NCBI GenBank assembly: GCA_013153135.1
Contig: JAADFA010000041.1
Span: 1-8,593 of the forward strand
Reading direction: 5' to 3'
From: Chloroflexota bacterium
GTDB lineage: Bacteria; Chloroflexota; Anaerolineae; Anaerolineales; DRMV01
Length of the DNA: 8,593 nucleotides
The stretch's first letter is position 1. Each line of letters opens with the position of its first letter. A program made the position numbers and the translations under genes. Shown here one piece after another: positions 1-5,645 of this stretch. Below the pieces are notes generated by a model. That model saw only the letters and a program-made list of their open reading frames with translations, was not told where the DNA came from and searched no databases.

Positions 1-335
1 AGACCCACCCCAAGAGCAAGTATCTGTGGGTCGACTTCCCCATCACCAACGACGAGAAGATGCAACGCAGCGTGTGCGTGATCAACAAGGACACCCTCGA
101 GATCGAGAAGTGCTGGGAGGTCGCGGACTACGGCCGTGCGGTGCACTTCGAGTTCAACAAGGACGGCACCGAGGTCTGGGTGAGCGTCTGGGGTAAGCTG
201 GACGCGCCGCAAGGCCAGCAGGGTGAGGTCGTGGTCTACGATGCGGAGACTCTGGAAGAGATCGCCCGCATCCCCGACCTGCCCACCGCCACGGGTAAGT
301 TCAACGTCTACAACACCATGAACGACATCTACTAA
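1..335 (+). CDS. nirS: Cytochrome cd1 nitrite reductase, C-terminal fragment (heme d1 propeller)
   Basis: The gene enters from the left edge. The frame is open from base 3 and gives 110 residues before TAA at 333-335. NirS is the periplasmic cytochrome cd1 enzyme that reduces nitrite to nitric oxide in denitrification; its C-terminal eight-bladed propeller holds heme d1. The visible part opens with THPKSKYLWVD, matching the conserved THPKS blade segment as I remember it from NirS. It ends with TGKFNVYNTMNDIY, close to the TGKFNVYNTQHDVY ending of proteobacterial NirS. Between them, EFNKDGTEVWVSVWG matches the EYN..G.EVW.SVW blade. The heme c domain and most of the propeller lie outside the window, so NirN (a d1-binding relative) cannot be fully excluded, although the exact C-terminal tail favours NirS. 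A GC hairpin follows 14 bases after the stop. Confidence 0.9.
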   Translation, partial: THPKSKYLWVDFPITNDEKMQRSVCVINKDTLEIEKCWEVADYGRAVHFEFNKDGTEVWVSVWGKLDAPQGQQGEVVVYDAETLEEIARIPDLPTATGKFNVYNTMNDIY

Positions 336-349
336 ACCGATGATGGCAT

Positions 350-382
350 CCGCGGGGCCTCGGGGCAGCCGGGGCCCCGCGG
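350..382 (+). terminator. GC hairpin after nirS, probable terminator without U-tract
   Basis: A perfect 10-bp stem (CCGCGGGGCC at 350-359 pairing with GGCCCCGCGG at 373-382) encloses a 13-base loop and begins 14 bases after the nirS stop. The position fits a transcription terminator or 3' stabilising hairpin. The following bases (TGTCCTAC) lack a U-run, so intrinsic termination is less certain than at 1699-1731. Confidence 0.6.
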
Positions 383-398
383 TGTCCTACGGCGCGGA

Positions 399-434
399 GG
401 TTGGCTGCCTGCCGATTAACCCCCGGTGCCAACC
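399..434. repeat. Short inverted repeat GGTTGGC/GCCAACC
   Basis: GGTTGGC (399-405) and GCCAACC (428-434) are perfect 7-base inverted arms around 22 bases in the nirS-lipoprotein gap. The same GTTGGC/GCCAAC words form the arm ends of the larger inverted repeat at 3706-3764. It could be chance or a member of the same intergenic repeat style. Confidence 0.35.
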
Positions 435-464
435 ATGAAAACCCTCCGCGCGCTCCTCGCCCCA

Positions 465-494
465 GGTGGCCGGGCCCTTCGCGGTCCGGCCACC
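465..494 (+). other. Strong hairpin in the leader region of the lipoprotein gene
   Basis: GGTGGCCGG (465-473) pairs perfectly with CCGGCCACC (486-494). The stem extends inwards by a G·U pair and two C-G pairs, leaving a six-base CTTCGC loop. It lies 120 bases upstream of the lipoprotein start, with no U-tract after it. It may be a second terminator element for nirS, a processing site or a leader structure. The rest of 336-615 holds no convincing gene, and no promoter close to consensus was found there. Confidence 0.45.
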
Positions 495-615
495 GCGCGT
501 TCAAGCCCAAATCTCGGCACGCGCAAGTGAAATACCTTTGGCCCGTCGTGCGTTATCCAGGGATGGACAACGGACAACGGCAAGTCATCCCCAACCTGGC
601 CATAGGAGGTGCTTG

Positions 616-1650
616 ATGAACGCTCGACGGGTTTTCAGCTGGCTGTTGATCTTAGTGGCCGCTTTGAGCCTGGCCGCATGCGAAGGCGCGGATATGACCG
701 CGCTGAGTGAGGCCATCGCGACCGCGGTTCCCGCGACGGATGTGCCCGGTCAGGCGCATCGATACGGCCGCACGGCCGACGCGCTGTGGGCGAATGTGGA
801 CCAGGACCTGGTCGCGGCCGTGGCCGAGGCGCTGGGCGTACCGCTTGATGAGATCGTGAGCCGGCTGGAGTCTGGCGAATCGCTGCAAGATATTGCCGCG
901 TCCTTGGGCTACACCAGTGACGATTTGTGGGCTCTGGCTGAGAACTTGATTGAGCAAGGCTTGCTTAACACCACGGCTTTGGACGCGGGTGAAGAGGGTG
1001 TGCTGCAAACGTATGTGCAACAAGCTTGGGCCGAGGTCTTGGGCCTCAGCCCCGAAGAGCTGGCCGCCCGCTTGGACGCGGGTGAGACCATCGGCGACAT
1101 TGCCCGCTCCTTAGGGTATACGACGGATGAACTGTGGGCTCTCATGTCTGAGGTGCGCGCAGCCGCAGTAGAGCAGGCCTTGGCCGATGGTGTGATCACC
1201 GAGGACCAGGCCGCGCACCTCCTGGAAGTTGGGCCGCGGGCTCAGGGCGCGGCTGGACAGGGCCAAGGGTTCCAAGCCCAAGGCGAGACCGCGGGCGACG
1301 GGATTTTGAGCACCTATGTGCAAGCCGCGTGGGCGGAGGCCTTGGGCTTGAGCTTGGATGAGTTGACCGCCCGGTTGGAGGCGGGTGAGAGCCTGCTGAG
1401 CATCGCGCTCTCCATGGGCTTGTCGGCGGAGGAAGTGCAAGCCTTGATGGATGAGGTGCGCGCGACCGCCGTGGAACAAGCCCTGGCCGATGGCGTGATT
1501 ACCGAGGAGCAGGCCGCGCGCTTGCTGGAGCAAGGTATGTCTCAGGCCCAGCATCAGCATCAGACCCAGCCGAGCGCGGACGCACTGCCCACGCCCATGG
1601 GCCAGGGTGAAATGCACAACCAACGCCGCGGTCGGCGCTGGAGCCCGTAA
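616..1650 (+). CDS. Secreted lipoprotein with three helical repeats (DUF2680-like)
   Basis: The start ATG at 616 is set by AGGAGGT at 604-610 with a five-base spacer; longer in-frame starts upstream lack such a site. The product has 344 residues. Residues 1-22 are a lipoprotein signal peptide: an RR n-region, a hydrophobic core and the lipobox L-A-A-C with Cys22. The mature protein should therefore be lipid-anchored on the outer face of the membrane. Three related units follow at about 65-115, 130-205 and 231-306. Each has the pattern A.aLG.s.deL..rLe.GeSl.dIA.slG....ev.aL. Units 2 and 3 continue with VEQALADGVITE.QAA.LLE, which unit 1 lacks. This pattern resembles DUF2680-type helical repeats of secreted bacterial proteins; that family name is from memory. 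A Gln/Gly-rich linker (209-224) separates units 2 and 3. The tail is His/Gln-rich (QAQHQHQTQ) and ends basic. The function is unknown. It lies downstream of nirS but is separated from it by 280 bases and hairpins, so co-transcription is doubtful. Confidence 0.85.
   Translation: MNARRVFSWLLILVAALSLAACEGADMTALSEAIATAVPATDVPGQAHRYGRTADALWANVDQDLVAAVAEALGVPLDEIVSRLESGESLQDIAASLGYTSDDLWALAENLIEQGLLNTTALDAGEEGVLQTYVQQAWAEVLGLSPEELAARLDAGETIGDIARSLGYTTDELWALMSEVRAAAVEQALADGVITEDQAAHLLEVGPRAQGAAGQGQGFQAQGETAGDGILSTYVQAAWAEALGLSLDELTARLEAGESLLSIALSMGLSAEEVQALMDEVRATAVEQALADGVITEEQAARLLEQGMSQAQHQHQTQPSADALPTPMGQGEMHNQRRGRRWSP
1003..1530 (+). repeat. In-frame 303-base spaced duplication inside the lipoprotein gene
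   Basis: Codons 130-204 (1003-1227) and 231-305 (1306-1530) are homologous at an exact offset of 101 codons. The best stretch, residues 179-204 against 280-305, differs at 3 of 26 positions, and the DNA differs mainly at third codon positions. This indicates an internal duplication kept under protein-level selection. A more diverged and shorter copy lies at residues 65-115. Confidence 0.85.
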
Positions 1651-1698
1651 TCCCTTTGCGCCCTCGCATCACCCCCCTTTGTGCCCCATCACGGGAGT

Positions 1699-1731
1699 GC
1701 TGGACGGCCCTTCGGGGCCGTTCAGCCTTTT
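1699..1731 (+). terminator. Rho-independent terminator with UUCG tetraloop
   Basis: A 12-bp stem (1699-1710 with 1715-1726, one G·U pair) is capped by TTCG (1711-1714) and followed by CTTTT (1727-1731). It sits 48 bases after the lipoprotein stop and 34 bases before the end of the convergent esterase gene. The T-run serves the plus strand; on the minus strand no U-tract follows the stem, so it is a weaker stop for the esterase operon. Confidence 0.9.
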
Positions 1732-1764
1732 AAAGGCCTTGCCCATCTTGTCGCGTGGTGGTCT

Positions 1765-2463
1765 CTACGGTTCCGCGTTGGATTCGAGACGCTCGCGCAG
1801 CCACGTGCGCCATTGGGCGAGGCACCCAGCCGTGACCTTATGCCCCGCGTCACCCCAGCAGTGGGTGACATGGGCGCCAGCCGCGCGCATCATCTCAGCC
1901 ATTGCTTCCCCCCGCGCGGGCGGGATAAGAGGGTCCTGACGCCCATGCGCGAGAAAGGCCGCTTTGCCACGCCAGGGCTTCCTTCTGACCAAGGCCTCGG
2001 CGCCGCGTGGTAAATAGCCGACAAAGCCCGTGTAGCTCGCTATATATTGTGGGTATTGCAGCCCAAACACGGCGGCGGTCGCGGCACCCTGGCTAAACCC
2101 GACCCAATGGCCTTGGGACCAGCGCGTACGTGGAAACCGAGCGCGAAGGCGTTGCAAGCCGTGTTCCAGAGTTTGAATAGCCGCGCGGTAGTCCTCCACG
2201 CGGCTGCCGCGTACCCGGTCGGCTGGCACCCAACTGAACCCTCTTCGTCCCAAGGGGGCCAGCCCTTCAGGCACAGAGAAGGGCGCGCGGAAAAACGCGC
2301 GCCATGTATCGCCGAACCCGAGGTCGAAGGGTTGGAGCGCGGTTTCGTCGCCTGTCCAGCCGTGAAGGAAGATCAGTACCGCGGCCTCAGGATGGGAGGC
2401 AGGGTATACGCGTACCAAGCCGCCTATATCCAATGGGATGTCGAAGTAAGTAGCCGCGTCCAT
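1765..2463 (-). CDS. Alpha/beta-hydrolase, phospholipase/carboxylesterase-type esterase
   Basis: The protein has 232 residues, the usual size for small cytoplasmic serine esterases of the phospholipase/carboxylesterase group (YpfH-like); there is no signal peptide. The visible landmarks are the oxyanion-loop segment LIFLHGWTGDE (30-40), the nucleophile elbow GFSQGA with Ser124, the acid Asp177 in AHGRQDPLIP, and His208 in GDAGHKV. Together these form a complete Ser-Asp-His triad in the right order. The true substrate cannot be read from sequence. The gene starts 32 bases after the stop of the HD–PncC gene and is probably co-transcribed with it. The ATG at 2463 has no good ribosome binding site: GAGGT lies 20 bases upstream. 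Translational coupling or a different start is therefore possible. The 3' end faces the UUCG terminator of the convergent lipoprotein gene. Confidence 0.88.
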   Translation of the reverse strand: MDAATYFDIPLDIGGLVRVYPASHPEAAVLIFLHGWTGDETALQPFDLGFGDTWRAFFRAPFSVPEGLAPLGRRGFSWVPADRVRGSRVEDYRAAIQTLEHGLQRLRARFPRTRWSQGHWVGFSQGAATAAVFGLQYPQYIASYTGFVGYLPRGAEALVRRKPWRGKAAFLAHGRQDPLIPPARGEAMAEMMRAAGAHVTHCWGDAGHKVTAGCLAQWRTWLRERLESNAEP

Positions 2464-2495
2464 ATCGAATCGTATCGCTCTAGACCTCAGGGCTA

Positions 2496-3629
2496 TTAGT
2501 CCTGCTGGAGCGTTTCAACCAGCCAGCGCAGCGCGAACGTCGCCGCGGCTTGCCGATTCCCCTCGCGGTCGTAGGGAAAGTGCACCCGTCGCGCAGCCAC
2601 GCCCGTGGGCGTCGCGAGGCCGAACCATACCGTGCCGACTGGTTTGAGCGGTGTACCGCCCCCAGGCCCGGCGATGCCGCTAATGCTCAAGGCCACATCC
2701 GCGCCGGTGACTTGCCGCACACCTTGAGCCATGTAACGCACGGTAGGCTCGCTGACCGCGCCGTGCGCCATAAGGATGCTTTCAGGCACGCCAAGGACAT
2801 GGATTTTGACCTCGTTCGCATAGGCAATCACACCCCCAACAAAATAGGCCGATGAGCCGGGGATGCGCGTCACGCGGTAGCCCAGCAGCCCCGCGGTGCA
2901 CGATTCGGCCACAGCGAGAGTCCATCCGCGAGCGAGGAGAAGCGGGCCAACGCGAGCTTCGGGGGCAGGCTCATTCAACTCGGGTGAGGAAGGACCGAGC
3001 TCCGCTTCATCACGCAGGTTGCGGAAGAACCCTGTAGTGCGTTCCGCAAGGACACGCGCCCAGGCCCGTGCGGTAGGGGTGGTCATACGTTCAGGCAGAT
3101 GGCGCAGCTTGAAGCGGTACTCGTGATACGCGCTGTGCGGTTCATCGGCCATACGCTGGCCTGAGCTTTCAAACCGCTCCCTAGGCCGAGCATAAAACGG
3201 CTGCCCGTGTTGAACTGCGTAACCAATGGCCCGGGCTGCGCCTATCGCGCCGATCGCGTCGAGCTTATCCGCGTCGTGAACAACCTGCGCTTCCCGTGTA
3301 TGCGGGGCCTTGGCTTCACGAAAGCGGTGGCTCAGGATGGCCTCTGCGACCGCTGCCGCGCGTTCAGGGGGCCAACCGTGCTCTAAGAGCCACGTGCGCG
3401 CATGTTCCGCGGCCGCGTAATGGTGTGCGTCTCGGGCCGTCGTAGCCTTGCCGCGCGCGGGCAAGTCATGGAACAATACCGCGGCCTGAACAATGTCCGG
3501 GTCCGCACCCTCTGCTTCCGCGAGGGCTAAAGCCCAACGTAGCACACGCTCAACATGCGGCCAACCATGCACCTCATCGCTCGGATCGTAAAACGAACGG
3601 ACGTAGGCTTTTATCTTGTCAACTTCCAT
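2496..3629 (-). CDS. Fusion protein: HD-domain phosphohydrolase + PncC (CinA C-terminal) amidohydrolase
   Basis: This is a 377-residue, two-domain protein. Residues 1 to about 205 form a YedJ-like HD hydrolase: HGWPHVERV with His21 and His25, LFHD with His54-Asp55, and HDADKLDAIGAIG with Asp119 and Asp121, then FKLRHLPERMTT. Metal-binding HD residues look intact, implying phosphohydrolase activity on an unknown phosphorylated substrate. Residues 227-377 are a full CinA C-terminal domain (nicotinamide-nucleotide amidohydrolase, PncC), which deamidates NMN to nicotinate mononucleotide in pyridine-nucleotide salvage. Its signatures are AESCTAGLLG, PGSSAYFVGGVIAYANEVK, HGAVSE, SISGIAGPGGG and KPVGTVWFG. 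The usual CinA N-terminal MoCF/COG1058 domain is absent and the HD domain takes its place. Start choice: ATG at 3629 has AGGAGG nine bases upstream, whereas a TTG at 3653 would place that site inside the gene. The gene ends with tandem stops TAA-TAG. It is followed by the esterase and preceded by a repeat-rich gap. Confidence 0.9.
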   Translation of the reverse strand: MEVDKIKAYVRSFYDPSDEVHGWPHVERVLRWALALAEAEGADPDIVQAAVLFHDLPARGKATTARDAHHYAAAEHARTWLLEHGWPPERAAAVAEAILSHRFREAKAPHTREAQVVHDADKLDAIGAIGAARAIGYAVQHGQPFYARPRERFESSGQRMADEPHSAYHEYRFKLRHLPERMTTPTARAWARVLAERTTGFFRNLRDEAELGPSSPELNEPAPEARVGPLLLARGWTLAVAESCTAGLLGYRVTRIPGSSAYFVGGVIAYANEVKIHVLGVPESILMAHGAVSEPTVRYMAQGVRQVTGADVALSISGIAGPGGGTPLKPVGTVWFGLATPTGVAARRVHFPYDREGNRQAAATFALRWLVETLQQD

Positions 3630-3638
3630 GACGTTTGA

Positions 3639-3644
3639 CCTCCT
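3639..3644 (-). promoter_or_regulatory. Ribosome binding site that fixes the HD–PncC start
   Basis: Read on the minus strand, a perfect AGGAGG lies nine bases before ATG 3629. It falls inside the extended frame that begins at TTG 3653, so it argues for the shorter, 377-residue protein. Confidence 0.8.
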
Positions 3645-3676
3645 GGAAGGCAAAATGCAAAAATCGGGGAGAAGAT

Positions 3677-3845
3677 AGCTGGAAGTTGCAGGTTAGAGAT
3701 TAGTCGTTGGCTTATCTGCCAACCAGTCGTTAGTCGGGAGTCGACAGTCGGCAGACAAGCCAACTACCAACCTCAAACTTCCAACTACCAACTTCAAACC
3801 ACTAACCATCCGCGTTCATCCGTGTTTATCCGCGGTTGCCAACTA
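3677..3845. repeat. Heptad-repeat intergenic island with inverted repeat
   Basis: The gap between the HD–PncC start and the glycosyltransferase stop is built of degenerate 7-bp units. Left: five units at 3677-3711 sharing NNTTNNN (with CTGG for the first). Middle: four units at 3722-3749, each ending AGTC, with AGTC spaced exactly seven bases apart. Right: seven units at 3760-3808 close to CCAACTN, of which the first six also read as two copies of a 21-bp unit (3760-3780 and 3781-3801). Arms GTTGGCTTATCTGCC (3706-3720) and GGCAGACAAGCCAAC (3750-3764) are inverted repeats matching at 14 of 15 positions and enclose the AGTC block exactly. CCAACTA recurs at 3839-3845. No ORF with a ribosome binding site is present. 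The layout recalls heptanucleotide STRR repeats of cyanobacteria, an analogy only. Confidence 0.75.
3808..3837. repeat. Three-copy 10-bp tandem repeat
   Basis: ATCCGCGTTC, ATCCGTGTTT and ATCCGCGGTT follow each other without gaps, inside the larger island and after its heptad block. The 10-bp period is about one helical turn. The sequence style resembles degenerate ATCCGCGTT-type intergenic repeats that I recall from other bacterial genomes. Confidence 0.7.
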
Positions 3846-3855
3846 CCCGTCAACG

Positions 3856-5565
3856 TCACGGCGCGGGTGGCGTGCTATCTATGGACCATACCTCGGGCCG
3901 AACTAGGAGGATAACGCCTAAATGCGAGGGGGCTTCTACGCGTTGGAAGCCGTAGGTTGTAGGATGTGCTAGCAACGCTCGACAGATATCCTCCTGCCCA
4001 CGGCAAAAGAAGTCGCCATCGGGTGGCGCAGCGAAGAGTATGGCGTCAACCCCTTGCTCCTGGATATACGTTAGCAAATCGGTCCCCGGTGGCAACCGGT
4101 CGGGTACGGCCTGGAAGTTCGGACCGAAGTAGACTTCCCACGCGCCTGCGGTCAGAAGCAAGCGGATGGGACGGTCCTCTGGCCAGGGGAGGGTGCGCAT
4201 CCATTGCGCGACCTCCCGTACGCGAAAACCTGCTTCAGGCTCGTGGAGCCAGGCATGAATATCCCGATCAATAATCCCGCGATAGAGGCCCCACGCGAGT
4301 ACCCCACTGAGGACGAGGCCGACCCAACTCGCTCGCCAACGAAGTCCGGATGGTAGGTCATGGCTTCGGGGCGCGAACACAAGCCCCATCAGGAGCCACA
4401 CGAGCACGAGCGCAGGCCACAGGTAATGATCATGTGGGAAGATTATGCCCGCGTTACCCAGCTGCATGGCCAGCGCGGTTATGGGCGCGGGGCCTTCGAC
4501 CAGGAGCAAACGTCGCGCGCACGCGCGCACACGTCGTTGACGCCATCGTCCTATCCACACTCCTATACCCAAGCCCCACAGTCCGCCCCACAATATGACC
4601 CGCATCGGCAGTCCTGCCACGCGCATGGGCAACGCGCGCGGGATAAGGCGGCGCCGAATGCGACCTACAACTTCACGCAAGTTTGCTTGAACGTGTTCGA
4701 GCACGGCATACGGATTCGCGCGCAAGGCTTGGGGGATGGAGCGCACATCAGGGCCGAAGTAGCGTCGGATGACCTCGGGCGCCCCGCGCCAAGGATCTTG
4801 CACTTCGTCGCCCAAGAGCTGCCTCCGCACCGCGAAGTGTTGGCTGAAGGCATCCCAGCTGCGGCTGGGCTGGATGGGCGGCCCCCACGCAAGCCAGGGA
4901 GCCAGCCCCACGGCAGCCAGAAGTACCCAGGCACGCCATGGGGCGGCGGACGTGCTGTGCTGCGCCGCGTGGTATTCACGCCAAGCGCCAATACCGGCCA
5001 GCACCGCGAAGCCCAACGCGGCCGCGAGCATTTCTGGCCGAATGTAGGCCGCGAGCCAGAAACTGAGCGCATAAGCCCCGTACTGTACACTTGCACGTGG
5101 CCACGCACGTCCCCAAATCCAGCCCCATAGGCCCAACAGCGTGATGAGCATCGCGTGCGAAACCCGGGGCCAGACGACCGCATTCCCACGCATGACGAGC
5201 ACCACGGTCGCGTAAGGCCCGGCCCAAAAGGGCAACACGCCTGCCCGGCGCCATGCCCAATATAAGCTCAGGGGCAACAGCACACCTGTCCATTGGTACA
5301 TGCGATAATATAAGTCAATAGGGTCCGGAACCCACGCGTGCAAAAACCAGTACGCGAGGGAATACAAAGGCCCATACCCGGATAGCAGACGGAAAGGGGC
5401 CAGTCGCAGCCCGCGTAGCAGATATGCACTTTCGTCCCAGAGCTTGAGATCGTGTACATGAGGCAACGGCGCGAAAAAATGCCAGCCCAACCCCAACAGG
5501 AGGCCAAGCCATAGCGCATCCTGAGCCCATATCGCCCAAAGGCGCGCACGTTGTTCTCGTGTCAT
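3856..5565 (-). CDS. Polytopic membrane protein, probable GT-C (PMT/GT39-like) glycosyltransferase
   Basis: The protein has 569 residues from ATG 5565, which has GAGGG just upstream; a TTG at 5580 would add five residues. Residues 12-32 form the first membrane helix, followed by the loop sequence HDLKLWDESAYLLRGL with Asp44-Glu45. An acidic pair in the first extracytoplasmic loop is the hallmark of GT-C transferases that use polyprenyl-phosphate sugars. About ten further hydrophobic segments follow, at roughly 60-78, 88-107, 112-127, 135-152, 162-196, 210-228, 321-341, 360-397 and 411-428. A loop rich in charged residues at 235-310 and a soluble C-terminal domain (about 430-569) complete it. 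The role is probably sugar transfer to a lipid, glycan or protein outside the membrane, but no family-specific motif beyond the DE pair was recognised. It is transcribed divergently from the 5646 gene and separated from the downstream HD–PncC gene by the repeat island. Confidence 0.72.
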   Translation of the reverse strand: MTREQRARLWAIWAQDALWLGLLLGLGWHFFAPLPHVHDLKLWDESAYLLRGLRLAPFRLLSGYGPLYSLAYWFLHAWVPDPIDLYYRMYQWTGVLLPLSLYWAWRRAGVLPFWAGPYATVVLVMRGNAVVWPRVSHAMLITLLGLWGWIWGRAWPRASVQYGAYALSFWLAAYIRPEMLAAALGFAVLAGIGAWREYHAAQHSTSAAPWRAWVLLAAVGLAPWLAWGPPIQPSRSWDAFSQHFAVRRQLLGDEVQDPWRGAPEVIRRYFGPDVRSIPQALRANPYAVLEHVQANLREVVGRIRRRLIPRALPMRVAGLPMRVILWGGLWGLGIGVWIGRWRQRRVRACARRLLLVEGPAPITALAMQLGNAGIIFPHDHYLWPALVLVWLLMGLVFAPRSHDLPSGLRWRASWVGLVLSGVLAWGLYRGIIDRDIHAWLHEPEAGFRVREVAQWMRTLPWPEDRPIRLLLTAGAWEVYFGPNFQAVPDRLPPGTDLLTYIQEQGVDAILFAAPPDGDFFCRGQEDICRALLAHPTTYGFQRVEAPSHLGVILLVRPEVWSIDSTPPAP

Positions 5566-5592
5566 GGTTCCCTCGCTCAAGTGCTAGGGCAA

Positions 5593-5601
5593 TTGTACCA
5601 G
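5593..5601 (-). promoter_or_regulatory. Extended -10 promoter for the GT-C gene
   Basis: On the minus strand TGGTACAAT gives an extended -10 element (TGN followed by TACAAT, five of six to TATAAT). It lies about 28 bases before ATG 5565, leaving room for a short leader carrying the GAGGG site. The -35 region is weak, as is usual for extended -10 promoters. Confidence 0.5.
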
Positions 5602-5645
5602 TCCCGAGTAAACTAAATCCAGCCCACCCATCCAGGAGGCGTGTC

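Noticed and set aside
466..615. N-terminal extension of the lipoprotein by 50 codons
   Set aside because: The sequence is Arg/Pro-rich, includes the 465-494 hairpin, and would bury the signal peptide. AGGAGGT before ATG 616 gives a normal lipoprotein start.
1111..1623. A 170-codon minus-strand open frame
   Set aside because: It is antisense to the repeated units of the lipoprotein and simply mirrors that duplication.
1725..1737. GCCTTTTAAAGGC palindrome as a separate operator
   Set aside because: It is the U-tract and trailing part of the terminator at 1699-1731, and there is no promoter nearby on either strand.
2047..2499. A 150-codon plus-strand open frame
   Set aside because: It is antisense to the esterase, which has an intact Ser-Asp-His triad.
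3630..3653. TTG start at 3653 for the HD–PncC gene
   Set aside because: It would put the AGGAGG ribosome binding site inside the coding sequence, while ATG 3629 is ideally spaced from that site.
3677..3845. CRISPR array or insertion-sequence remnant
   Set aside because: Units are 7 or 10 bp with no 20-40 bp spacers and no near-identical long repeats, and there is no transposase fragment or target-site duplication.
4360..5130. A 256-codon plus-strand open frame
   Set aside because: It lies wholly antisense to the GT-C membrane protein, has arbitrary composition, and no recognisable motif. The minus-strand frame shows coherent membrane helices and the DE motif.
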